This document shows positions 54,477-63,706 of a stretch of DNA of 64,000 nucleotides, one piece after another; position 1 is the stretch's first letter; each line of letters opens with the position of its first letter. Source of the stretch: Hymenopus coronatus (Eukaryota; Arthropoda; Insecta; Mantodea; Hymenopodidae). The position numbers and the translations under genes were made by a program. Under the pieces are notes generated by a model that saw nothing but the letters and a program-made list of their open reading frames with translations, searched no databases and was not told where the DNA came from. The DNA lies in assembly GCA_030762935.1 (NCBI GenBank), contig CM060900.1:289300784-289364783 (forward strand). The letters are read 5' to 3'.

Positions 54477-54486
54477 ATCTCTTTTT

Positions 54487-54690
54487 AACAAATATTCAGA
54501 AAGGTATATTATATTTGAATCTTTTAGTTCTTCATCCAGCAACATTTGTATGTACTTAATTTTGTTTTTAATAGTTGAACATTTTGATGAAAAATCATTA
54601 GACCTCAGTTTCTTCAGGCGGTCATACAGGAACACTTTTTGTTTTTGTTTTTTTTTTGTTTTTTTGTTTTGTTTGTTCCTTTCCCCGCAC
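54487..54690 (-). mobile_element. CR1/Jockey-group LINE M, 5' portion
   Basis: The minus strand reads FLYDRLKKLRSN and then IKYIQMLLDEELKDSNIIYL, followed by SEYLLKRD. This is an endonuclease N-terminus that joins directly to the EISCL... sequence at 48,541 once LINE C is removed. An A-rich stretch (54,640-54,680 on the minus strand) precedes it, and hAT coding sequence follows to the right. Confidence 0.7.
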
Positions 54691-54793
54691 TCAACATAAC
54701 TCTGCAGCTACTCACATTGCAAATGTGGCTAGGAGATACAACTCCAGCCGCATTAGTAGGCAAACACTTATTTCTTAATTTTCAAGAGTAATC
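54691..54793 (+). pseudogene. hAT transposase, second coding piece
   Basis: Frame NSAATHIANVARRYNSSRIS continues RQTLIS*FSRV. It fits the segment after the zinc finger of CGBP1-like transposases. It bridges the exon 2 start (45,682-45,711) and the DDFNF segment at 60,516. LINE D begins at 54,795. Confidence 0.6.
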
Positions 54794-54794
54794 T

Positions 54795-55337
54795 CCCCAG
54801 GGGCCTACTACGTTTGGCACGGGTTTGGCGCACCCAGGTTCCCAAGCCAGCCTTGACTTCCTCTATGGGCAATCTCTAAGTGGTGAGGGAGTCCACAAGT
54901 CAAAATGCCCACGCACGTGTAGGCCGTGGAGACCCGTGTCGGTGGAAAGGGATATCATGAGTGGTTGGGGGTTGTGTACCTGAGCCTGGGTTGCTGACCT
55001 TCATTAACTGGGTAGGATGCGCAGTCTAATGCACCACTTTGGTTTCTGCTTCGCCTAAACGGGAGGCTAGGGACTAACCCACCCCTAGTCAATCGGCCAG
55101 GACCAGGTATTATACCGAACTCCGGAGTGAGTGGGACGGCGTGCCTGGTATATCCCTTGTGTGGGGTGACCCCTCGTAGGGCTCCGTGGTGAGTGGTGAG
55201 CACTGGGGGATGAAATTACACCATTTTCTTATGGCAACGAAAACCTAACCAAAAACTAGCTTAGTAATCGGAAAAGAAGTAGTCGAGTCAAGTGGTCCTC
55301 GCTACTTAGTAAGTAGGAGAACAGATGAAAGTGGGAC
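54795..55337 (+). promoter_or_regulatory. LINE D 5' UTR
   Basis: The monomer GGGGCCTACTACGTTTGGCA with GGGTTTGGCGCACCC is followed by a leader that matches the minus strand of 12,498-12,931. This defines a second leader type within the group. Confidence 0.65.
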
Positions 55338-56541
55338 ATTTTCGTCAGTTAGCCCTTTTTTAATTCACTCGATAAGATAACTGGTCCAATGAACTCTTGT
55401 GTTCGCCCTCGTAATGGCACGTTCTTAATTGAAGCACTATCAGATTCCCAGGCAACCAAAATGCTGAGAGCCAGTATGATGGGTAATTACCCAGTTAAGA
55501 TCGAGATGCACAAGATACTAAACTCCCCTCGCGGCGTTATCAACACCCGCGCCTTGGACGATTTGTCCATTAAGGATATCAAGGAGAATCTTTCGGCGCA
55601 AGGAGTTGTAGCTGTGTACCGGGTTTAGCGGAGAATCAATGGTGAACTCGTGCCTACCCGTACCCTGTTCCTTACCTTTGATTGGGTAGATCTACCCCAA
55701 GGAGGTAAGGCAGGGTACGAAGCTATCGATTTCAGGCCATTTATCCCGAACCCTCTCCAGTGCTACAAGTGCCGGCCCTTTGGAGTCACCAGCGAGTATT
55801 GCCGTGTCAGTCTACCTGTGTCAACTGTGGAGACGCTATGCACGATGGCGGTTGCATGCAAACTACATCTTGCGTAAACTGCAATGGTGAACATCCATCT
55901 AGTTCCCGGGATTGCCCCTGTTTTGTAGAGGAAGGAGGCATCCAGGAGATACGGGTAAAAGAGAAGGTGTCCTTCTCTGAAGCCCTTAAGCTCCTGCTCA
56001 TCCTTACACCCTCTGTCCCGGGGTTCAGTTCTTATAGCTGTGTTGTAGCTATACAGGTACCTAAGCGGCAAATCGCAACGCACCCCTGCGATATAAACGT
56101 GGCCACATTTGCAGATTGATTATCGTTGCACGACCTCTACCGAAGACAACTACGTCGAAGTCAGTACCTGCCAAATCCGCTAATGTCAGTACAGTTCAGC
56201 CCAAACCGTCGACCTCTGGCACTAAAAGCAGCATATTCTGTACCAGAGAAACATTTTAAGACCAGCTATGTTAGAACCGACTTCCTCAAAGAACGTATCG
56301 CGTCTGCACCAAAACATCCAAGGGTAGTAAAGGTCCACGTCACTCTGTACCTCGAACCGAAGTTTTCTATTGGAAAGGGGTTAGAAGAGATGGAGCTGGA
56401 GGATTCTGCTCCCGCTGCTAAACGAACAGTGCGTAAGCGGCAGGACCGCGCTCGGGAAAAAAAAATGTTAGTCCGACATCGAAGAAAAAGAAATTACACC
56501 GAGAGGTACAGCTGAATATGCAGAAACGCCTTTCAATTTAG
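55338..56541 (+). pseudogene. LINE D ORF1 (Gag-like)
   Basis: The frame begins SLDKITGPMNSCVRPRNG (ATG at 55,389 is internal to the homologous region). A TAG at 55,626-55,628 and a frameshift near 55,800 interrupt it. Zinc knuckles are CYKCRPFGVTSEYC, CVNCGDAMHDGGC and CVNCNGEHPSSSRDC. KVSFSEALKLLLILTPSVPG and LEPKFSIGKG match J1. It ends MQKRLSI at 56,541. Confidence 0.75.
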
Positions 56542-56568
56542 CACTTATCCCATAATCTAGACCAGCCC

Positions 56569-58245
56569 ATGGCTATCCTACAGTGGAACGAATATACGTG
56601 GAGTTAGACCACATCGACCGGAGCTTGAGGTACTTCTCCACCTGAATCAGTTTTTGGTCGTGTGCTTACAGGAGACAAAGATCCATCCACAAGATACCAT
56701 TACCTTCAGGGAATATTCTTCTATACGATGTGATTTATTACCTGTAGAGGGTTTTCCTGCACATAGGGGCACTATGATGCTCGTTAGAGATGCTATTTTT
56801 GCTGACTCCGTATCCTTATATTCTTAAATCCAGTCTGTCGCTGTAAGGATTAAGCTGCCCACCATCAGCTTCACCATTTGTCCTGCATATTTGCCGCCGC
56901 CCGATGACCTTGGCAGATTTAGTTTCTCAAATACGAATACCTTTTCTGTTGGTAGGTGACCTGAACGCCCATCACCTACTTTGACACTCACCTCAGGCTT
57001 GTTCGAGAGGTAAGTTAATTACCGTTTTCCTGAAAAATAATAATTTGGCTCTCCTGAACACCGGAGGGCCTACATTTTTATCCTACGCATTTCATAGTTT
57101 TTCTCTCCTTGATATAGCGCGTTGTTCTCCACAGTTAGCAGTTTGCTTACGCTGGAATACCATCTCTGACTTGCATTCTAGTGACCACTATCCTTACCTT
57201 ATTTGTCTCCTCACACATAATATATGTTCCATCCGCTTACCTAAATGGCGCCTAGAGCAAGCCAACTGAGCACTTTATTCCCGCTTGGTGTCTTTTCCTA
57301 CGATGAGCGGGAGTCTGTGGATTTTTTAATTGGAAATTTGACAGAGACAATTCTTTCTGCCGTTAGCGATTTATTCCGCGTTCCAGTGACTCACCTTGCA
57401 AATTTCCGGAGGATCGAGGAATGCCGGGATGCCCTTCGTGTTCGTAGGCGAGCTCTCAGCGTTTTCTAACGTCGCCCTACACTGTATCACGTGATTCACT
57501 ATAAGAACATGCGTGCCAAATGCAGACAAGTTATTAAGGATGGGAAAAAGACATGGAACAAGTTTGTAGCTTCATTTAAGGTACATACACCTTCCTCTGT
57601 AGTATGGGATAAGTTGAGGCGTGTGGCCCGAAAATCGACCCATATGCCAATCGCCGGTTTCAAAACATCTGCCGGTGCTGTTGTAAATCTGTTTGACGTG
57701 GATAACGCTTTAGGCAGTGCTTTCGCTGAAGTGTCTAGCTAGACCATTATCTGCCTGAATTTCTTCTCGTTAAGATTCAGGTGGAATCTCAAGGTTTTTC
57801 TTTCCGTTCCGGAAACCTTGAAGACTACAATCGCCTGTTCACCATGCGGAGTTAGACCATGCCATTTCCTCTTCACGAAACTCTACACCATGGAATCCAC
57901 GTCCAAATATTGCGGAATCTCTCTCCTGAAGGTAAGGCGTTCCTGCTCAAGGTCTATAATCGTGTTTGGATTGACGCCCCGTTTCTCGTTCATTGGCGGG
58001 AGGCCACATACCTATTTTGAAAGCTGGAAAGGACCGTCACAGTTCGTCCAGCTACCGTCCTATTTCCCTCACCAGTTGCATTCGCAAGGTGATGGAACGC
58101 ATGATTAATGGACGGTTGGTTTGGTGGTTTGAATCCCACCATCTCATTAACGTGCAATATGGTTTTCGGCGACGCCGTTCAGCAACTGTCCACCTTATCG
58201 TCCCATCAACACAGATCCTGGATGGATTTCTTAACAACGGCCAAA
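56569..58245 (+). pseudogene. LINE D ORF2 endonuclease and RT N-terminus
   Basis: The start MAILQWN is followed by many frame changes. Recognisable text includes LLVGDLNAHH near 56,960, NTGGPTFLSY, DIARCSPQLAV and SDLHSSDHYP (57,045-57,269). The linker with HTPSSVVWDKLRRVARKSTH lies at 57,580-57,640. RT blocks AGKDRHSSSSYRPISLTSCI and FRRRRSATVHLI are at 57,993-58,253. Confidence 0.7.
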
Positions 58246-59220
58246 CAGTTTAGATATTTTTTTACCTCGAGAAGGCTTATGGTACGTGTTGGCGAGCGGG
58301 GATATTACGTTCCCTCTACAACTGGAATATTCGTGGACGCCTACCGTTGTTCATTCGAGAGTTTATGCGAGACCGCATCTTCCGAGTAAGTATCGGCTGG
58401 GTTTTTTCTAACAATTTTATTCAAGAGAATGGTGTGCCACAGTGATCGGTTCTGAGCGTAACGCTGTTTGCTATAGTGATTAAGTCCACTTCGCAATGTG
58501 TTCTCCCAGGTGTCTCGTCCTGTTTATTCGTAGATGTCTTTACCATCCTCTGTTCTTCTCAGTGGACGCCTTCTTTGGAACGCCGACTCCAGTTGTGTTT
58601 GGAAATCTCTATGTTTGGTGCTCGAAAAAGGGCTTTCGTTTCTCAACTGAGAAGACCGTCTGCGTTAACTTCTGGCGCCGTAGGTGGCGATATCCGCCGT
58701 CTCTTCGATTCGGGCCAGATTTACTTTCCTTCGCAGGCGAGGCGAGATTCCTTGGGTTGATCTTAGATTGAAAACTTTGCTGGTCATCACATGTAGAACA
58801 GTTAAAAGCGCGATGTGACCGTTCTCTGAATCTTTTACGGATACTAAATGGGAAAGCTTGGATCGAACAGTGTTACTTCGTCTCTATCGTGCACTGATTC
58901 GATCCAAGTTAGACTATGGATGCAACACAGTCCATAAATAAGGCATCCGTATGGCTGTGGGAGCTTTTCCAACCAGCCCAGTTGTGAGCCTCTACGCCGA
59001 ATCGGCGGAACCTCCTCTGCGTTATCGGCGTGATGCGCTTCTCTGTAATTATGGTTGTGTGCTTAAGTGCCTGTCTTCGCATCCGGCTTTTCGCCCAATC
59101 GGAGCTGAACGAACATTATACCAACCTCTCACTTAGTCTAAGGCCTGCAGGTTTCCGTTTTCGAGTGCTGTGTCGGAGGCTTAATTTGAAATACCTCGCA
59201 TGTTTCCAAAGATGAAGAGG
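58246..59220 (+). pseudogene. LINE D RT core and C-terminus
   Basis: LEKAYGTCWRAGILRSLYNW and WNIRGRLPLFIREFMRDRIF are in shifted frames. After a stop at 58,444 the text SVLSVTLFAIVIKSTS is followed by a catalytic box reading CLFVDVF (second Asp to Val) near 58,530. The C-terminus has GFRFSTEKTVCVNFWRRRWR and VVSLYAESAEPPLRYRRDAL. It is inactive. Confidence 0.7.
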
Positions 59221-59299
59221 TTGATCCCACCTTGGTTACGCACTACACCCCGCTACGATCTAGGAATTACGGCTTACAGAAAATCTGCTGTGCCTTTGT

Positions 59300-59351
59300 G
59301 TAGAATTCGTGCATGCTGTTAAGAATTTTTATCAAATTACAGTGACCAACA

Positions 59352-59421
<70 letters not shown>

Positions 59422-60202
59422 TAATGGCAGTAAGTGTACCGATGGTGTCGGATGTGCTTTTGTTACTGGGACTCAACCCTATACTTTCCGGTTACCTGAT
59501 GGTACAGTCATTTACTCTGCGGAGCTCTGTGCTATATACCGAGCAATTCGAAATCTGGGTGAGTCTTATCTTGAGTGATTCCCTTAGCGCACTTCAGAGC
59601 CTTCGTGAACTGTACAACTGCCATTCTATCGAATAGTGTATTCTGGACACGCTCATGAATACAAATACGTTTGGCACGCGTCTGGCGTGAAATTGGACTG
59701 CGCTTGGATTCCTGGCCACGTTGGCTTGCCGGGGAATGAACTGGCGAATTTGGCGGCAAAGACGGCGGCAGTAGAACCCGGTAGTGTGATTCATTGTATA
59801 ACATTTGCAGACTTCAGTCTTGTGCGGAGAGCGGTGCTTTCGTGTTGGCATGCCGAATGGTCGGCTCTCCGTGGCAACAAGTTACGCGAAGTGAAGGACC
59901 TGCCTGTAAACTGGGTAACCTCCTCTCGATTGTCTCGCCGAGAGGAAGTGCCATTGGCTCGCTTGAAAATTGGCCCTTGAAATTTTACGCACAGCTATCT
60001 TTTTACGAGAGACCCGCCTCCCATGTTTCCGCTTTATGCCACAGCATTATCGGTCCGGCATGTGTTGATAGAGTGCGCTGCTCTTGCATCGCTACGGACC
60101 ACTCTACAACTGCCGGGTAACCTCCCCGACGTTTTGGTGGATGATGCTGGTGCTGTGTCTAAATGTTTTATCTTTTTATCCTCACTACGTTTTACAATTT
60201 AA
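59300..60202 (+). pseudogene. LINE D RNase H with TA-repeat expansion
   Basis: The first catalytic strand reads YINGSKCTDGVGCAFV: the Asp is Asn, and a TA microsatellite of about 65 bases lies immediately before it. Further motifs are SAELCAIYRAIR, LSDSLSALQSL, WIPGHVGLPGNELANLAAK (final Asp to Asn) and a cysteine cluster near 60,030. ORF2 ends at TAA 60,200-60,202. Confidence 0.7.
59354..59418 (+). repeat. (TA)n microsatellite inside RNase H
   Basis: About 32 TA units. In related copies this codon stretch is TGTATATACACC, so the repeat probably grew from the coding TATATA. Confidence 0.95.
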
Positions 60203-60432
60203 ATGTATTTCCATTATCCTAAAATATATCACTGGAACGAAACTACTATTTTTTAGCTTTTAATCACAGTTGATTTTAGCTCTCTCGTTTTTGTTTTATG
60301 TCTCCAACTACGCTCCATTGATACTTTTAGTATTCGTTTTATTTTATACTGGTTTCATATCTTGTTTTAGATATCTTAATTGCGATCCTTTTTAGCGTTT
60401 TCTGTCGTTTTAACTTCATTGTTTTATGTTAG

Positions 60433-60472
60433 GGGTGCTGATAATCTTGCAGTTGAGCGCCCTTAAATCCCA

Positions 60473-60510
<38 letters not shown>
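60433..60510 (+). terminator. LINE D 3' hairpin and (ATC)n tail
   Basis: GGGTGC (60,433) pairs with GCGCCC (60,457), allowing one G-U, around a loop with TGATAATCTTGCAGTTGA. CTTAAATCCCATTC and thirteen ATC/CAT units follow. 60,203-60,432 is 3' UTR. Confidence 0.7.
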
Positions 60511-60511
<1 letters not shown>

Positions 60512-61359
60512 TCAAGATGACTTCAACTTTCGCCTGTGCCAAGCGCTGGTGTCTGCTAATGTCCCATGGAATGTGCTAACCAACCTGACCTTAAATACGT
60601 TTTTACAATACATCAGGGGCTGTAATACACCCAATGAATCCACTTTAAGGAAGAACTATTTGCTTCCTGTTTACAAGAAGACAGATGAAATAAGAAAAGA
60701 TACAGGCGATCACTTTATCTGATGTTCTGTCGATGAAACAACAGACAGTTGCGGTCACTTCATTGTGAATGTGGTACTAGGTAAGCTGAATCCAAATGTA
60801 CCAGGTACTCCTCATGTAATTTTTTATAAAGAAATAGTAAAAACAAATCACAAAACTATAGCCTGCACAGTGAGGGTTGCTTTACGGCTATTGTGGCCAG
60901 CAGAGAATCGGGATAGGTTGCTTTTGTTACTAACAGATACTGCTGCCTATATGTTGAAGGTGGGGAGGTTCTGTAATCTTTCTACCCGACCATGATACAT
61001 GTTGCATGCTTGGCCCACGGCCTGCACCGTCTTGCGGAGGAAATTAGAAGCCACTCTGAGCCAATACTTACCCACTTTCATTTACTATGCCGAGCACTTA
61101 AAATACATTAAAAATGTGTTCAGTGATATGGACGAAACAGAAGCTTCCTGCTTTGCCAAGGCTAAGATGTCACACGAGTGTCCCACTCTTGCTGTTTTCC
61201 TTGCATATATTAAGACTCATTTTTGTTTTTTACCAGGAGCTATTCTATGGTTGGAAAGTGCAACCTTGCACCTCAAGGAAGCTCTGGACAACATTGACAA
61301 TGTTTCCAGAAAAGAAATACCTGGTACAGTGGGAGCTGCATGTTCTTCGAAGTTATTCG
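60510..61359 (+). pseudogene. hAT transposase, main part (CGBP1-like)
   Basis: The coding resumes SQDDFNFRLCQALVSANVPW and continues TLRKNYLLPVYKKTDEIRKD to a TGA at 60,720-60,722 (probably Trp). It then reads CSVDETTDSCGHFIVNVVLG, with the first catalytic Asp in DETTD. It goes on through LLWPAENRDRLLLLLTD, a shifted [12 protein letters not shown] and [12 protein letters not shown] to about 61,336. The C-terminal hATC dimerisation region is missing. Three or more frame changes occur. The transposase would bind the TIRs and cut; this copy is dead. Confidence 0.75.
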
Positions 61360-61444
61360 TGCCTGTATTAATCCACAAAGAAAACAAACAAACAAAAATT
61401 TTTTTATGAAAAATCTAAAAGTAACCTAAAATGAAGGATTATTT

Positions 61445-61465
61445 CACCTAAAAATCTGGGCCCTA
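61445..61465 (+). repeat. hAT right terminal inverted repeat
   Basis: CACCTAAAAATCTGGGCCCTA, the partner of the left end at 45,020. It is followed by the duplicated 8-mer and the rest of element L's tail. Confidence 0.7.
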
Positions 61466-61512
61466 ACAATGACCTAGAAGTTTAGTGCCCTTATACATAA
61501 TTCATCATCGCT
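61466..61512 (+). mobile_element. RNase H LINE L, 3' tail (right part)
   Basis: ACAATGACCTAGAAGTTTAG, then TGCCCTTATAC and a short ATTCATCATCG tail complete the hairpin tail begun at 45,006-45,019. The TGCCC arm would pair with the GTCA-like left arm only after removal of the hAT. Confidence 0.7.
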
Positions 61513-61640
61513 GAGGTCTCCCCAAGGCCAAGTGGTTATACCACCTGCCTCTCACCTGCCAGGTTTCGATGCCAGATGACTGCATGAGGGACCTGTGGTG
61601 GACAAAGTGGCGTATCGGGGCAGGTTTTCTCTGGGTTCAC
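61513..61640 (+). mobile_element. tRNA-derived SINE, directly upstream of LINE K
   Basis: A box GGCCAAGTGGTTATACC (61,526) and B box GGTTTCGATGCC (61,562) have tRNA-like spacing. The body ends GGCAGGTTTTCTCTGGGTTC and runs without a tail into the first monomer of K. It starts right after the tail of L. Confidence 0.65.
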
Positions 61641-62552
61641 CCCAGGGACCTACTACGGTAGGTACGGTTTGGCGCACCCGGGGGTTCCCGATTCTCTCAC
61701 CGCCATCTCGTTTTCCCTATCGCCATCCTCTAGGCCACGTTTCACCACGCCTGCGTGTATGTTTCTCTCTTTAGTTCCTCTTCTTCCTTCTGTAATTATT
61801 TATATTATTAGTTTTAAGGTCTTAGCTTTATTCCCCACAGGGGCTCACTTTAAGTGAGTACGGGTTTGGCGTACCCGGGTTGCCCGAGCCAGTCATCCTC
61901 ATCGTCATCCGTTTCTCCGCATATGTCATAGCAACGTGTCATTCTTCTTTGCGTCACTGTTGTATCATTCCATATAATGATAGGTTCTTCCTCTTCTAGG
62001 TTTAGGGTCTTGAGCGTTATGAACTCCTGCCTCACCAACAGGGATCTTTCCTATCTCCGTGGTTCCTATCCCACGGTTTCGGCGCAGCTTTCAACTTGTG
62101 TGCTCTCCGGAGGTCTCAAATGTGAAGGCTGATTGGACCCTCCTCACTACCCCTTTCTTGCGACACTAGGTGCGGAGCTGTTCCGATGTCATATACACCC
62201 ACGTAGTTCTCAAGGGGTCGCGTCCCCGCAAGAAGATGGGCGACCGTGAGTGGCTGGTTTGATCGGGGGGACCCGACGTGTTGACGCTGCCTGGGGCTCG
62301 ATGTAATCAACCACAAATCCCCTGAATCCACGCTGACTCCGTCGGGCATGCCATTGGTGAAAATGTCGCATATCGGCCAGTAGTGATAGTCGTAAGGTAA
62401 CTCCTCTGAGGTACTCCTTGAGATGAGACCGAAAGATTTAGGCGTCTTTCCTTGTATTCCCCGGATGGCAGGCTGACGCCGACGATTCTGGAAGGGGACT
62501 CTTCCATCATGGCTCGTCTGCGCTCTTCCCCTACAACACCACTGTTTTTGTA
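61634..62552 (+). promoter_or_regulatory. LINE K 5' UTR with two monomers
   Basis: Monomers lie at 61,634-61,700 (GGGACCTACTACGGTAGGTA) and 61,836-61,902 (GGGTTTGGCGTACCCGGG), about 200 bases apart rather than adjacent as in A. Shared leader blocks are GTGGTTCCTATCCCACGG (62,061), AATCAACCACAAATCCCC (62,306) and GGATGGCAGGCTGACGCC (62,463). Confidence 0.65.
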
Positions 62553-63650
62553 ATGCAAATGATATGTGAGACCAAGACGAAGGATATCAGCCCATTATAC
62601 ATACAAGAGGAATTGGATATAATATGCGGGAAAGTCATAAACGCCACACTCTGTAGAGATGACACACTTAATTGACATAGCCGCTGCAGAACAACCAGCC
62701 AAGCTAATGAGTGCTTCTCTTTTGGGTTCTTACCCCATTAAGGTAGAGAAGCACAAACTTTAAATAGCAGCCGAGGTGTAGTAACGACCCCCAGTTTGGA
62801 CGGACTATCTAACGATGATACAGTGAACTCTCTTTCAGACCAAGCTGTTGTTGCTGCGTACCGCCTAGTTGAAAAACGATATGAAAAGCCGTTCCCACTT
62901 CGCAAGGTTTTCCTGACATTTAAGCGGACTGAACTACCGACTTACATGTGTGGTTATAAGAGAGCGCCCATGCTCCCCTATACATCTAATCCGATGCGTT
63001 GTTAACCCTTGTCGAAATTTGGGCATACACAAAAACGTTGTACGAATTCGCCGGTTTGTGAACAATGCGGGCAAAAAGCACACGGCGACTTTGTATGCGC
63101 TGAAGACCCTACCTGTGTCAGCTGTGGCGAGGCGCATATATCCAACTCTAAGGAGTGTTCCCGTTTCCTCAAGGAGAAGACGATCCAAAAGATACGAGTT
63201 AAGGACAATTTAACTTTTCAAGCGGCACGGAAAAGTTATCTCGAACTTCTCCTGAACACCACCTTGAAGTATTCCGCTGTTGACCGTCAGCCGGTTCGGA
63301 AACAGGATGGAATAGTTCAGACCATCCCTGGTCCTCGTACCCGCGTATCTGTAGGTATCCAGACTGAATCCTCCGACTGCGTTTCGCCTCCACAGGTAAA
63401 CCAACAATTTCAAGCTTCCTCTGCGCCATCTACGTTTTCTGCCTCTATTCCTGACCGCCCGATTCGTAAATCACCCAGCCGTCGTCCTACAAGTCATTCT
63501 GGTTCTTCAAACCGCACTCGCACGACTTGTTCGGACACCGATGCGAGCGACGGTAATCCGGATTTGCTTCCAGTTGGCAGTCACACTTGCCTGAACCGAA
63601 GCCCTACCAAAAAGATAAAGCTGAACCAACCTACTACGGCCAACCATTGA
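62553..63650 (+). pseudogene. LINE K ORF1 (Gag-like)
   Basis: The ATG at 62,553 precedes KDISPLYIQEELDIICGKVI, as in A and C. Frameshifts occur near 62,670 and 62,760. The frame 62,796-63,650 is then open except for one TAA at 63,003-63,005, placed where the first knuckle begins. The downstream knuckles CEQCGQKAHGDFVC and CVSCGEAHISNSKEC are intact. It ends KKIKLNQPTTANH. A Ser/Arg-rich tail is present. Least damaged ORF1 of its group in this window. Confidence 0.8.
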
Positions 63651-63706
63651 TTCTATCCCATGCTGGCGCGCGCATGAGGCATACCATCCTTCTTACCGCC
63701 CTTATT

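Larger units (their letters stand above)
54795..60511 (+). mobile_element. RNase H LINE D, full length
   Basis: It is 5.7 kb long: one 5' monomer, a leader unlike that of A/C/K but matching 12,498-12,931, ORF1, ORF2 with all domains, a 3' hairpin and (ATC)n tail. A shared TCAAGA lies at 54,782 and 60,512, probably a decayed target duplication. It interrupts the hAT transposase. It is more decayed than C, with frequent stops. Confidence 0.8.
45020..61465 (+). mobile_element. hAT transposon with nested LINE insertions
   Basis: The two ends form imperfect terminal inverted repeats: TAAGGCCTGGATTTTTA at 45,020 and, on the other strand, TAGGGCCCAGATTTTTA ending at 61,465 (14 of 17 match). The flanking 8-mers CCAATAAC (45,012-45,019) and ACAATGAC (61,466-61,473) differ at two positions and fit an hAT target duplication. 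Own sequence amounts to about 1.7 kb; the rest is M, C and D. Both subterminal regions repeat ACCTAAAA-type motifs. The transposase is of the CGBP1-like type. Confidence 0.75.

Noticed and set aside
59267..59578. Ile-Tyr repeat proteins on both strands
   Set aside because: Translation of the TA microsatellite; only the RNase H tail of the plus-strand frame is meaningful.
60474..60512. Poly-Ser start of the 98-codon frame at 60,426-60,722
   Set aside because: The serine run is the ATC tail of LINE D read in frame with the hAT transposase; it is not part of the original protein.
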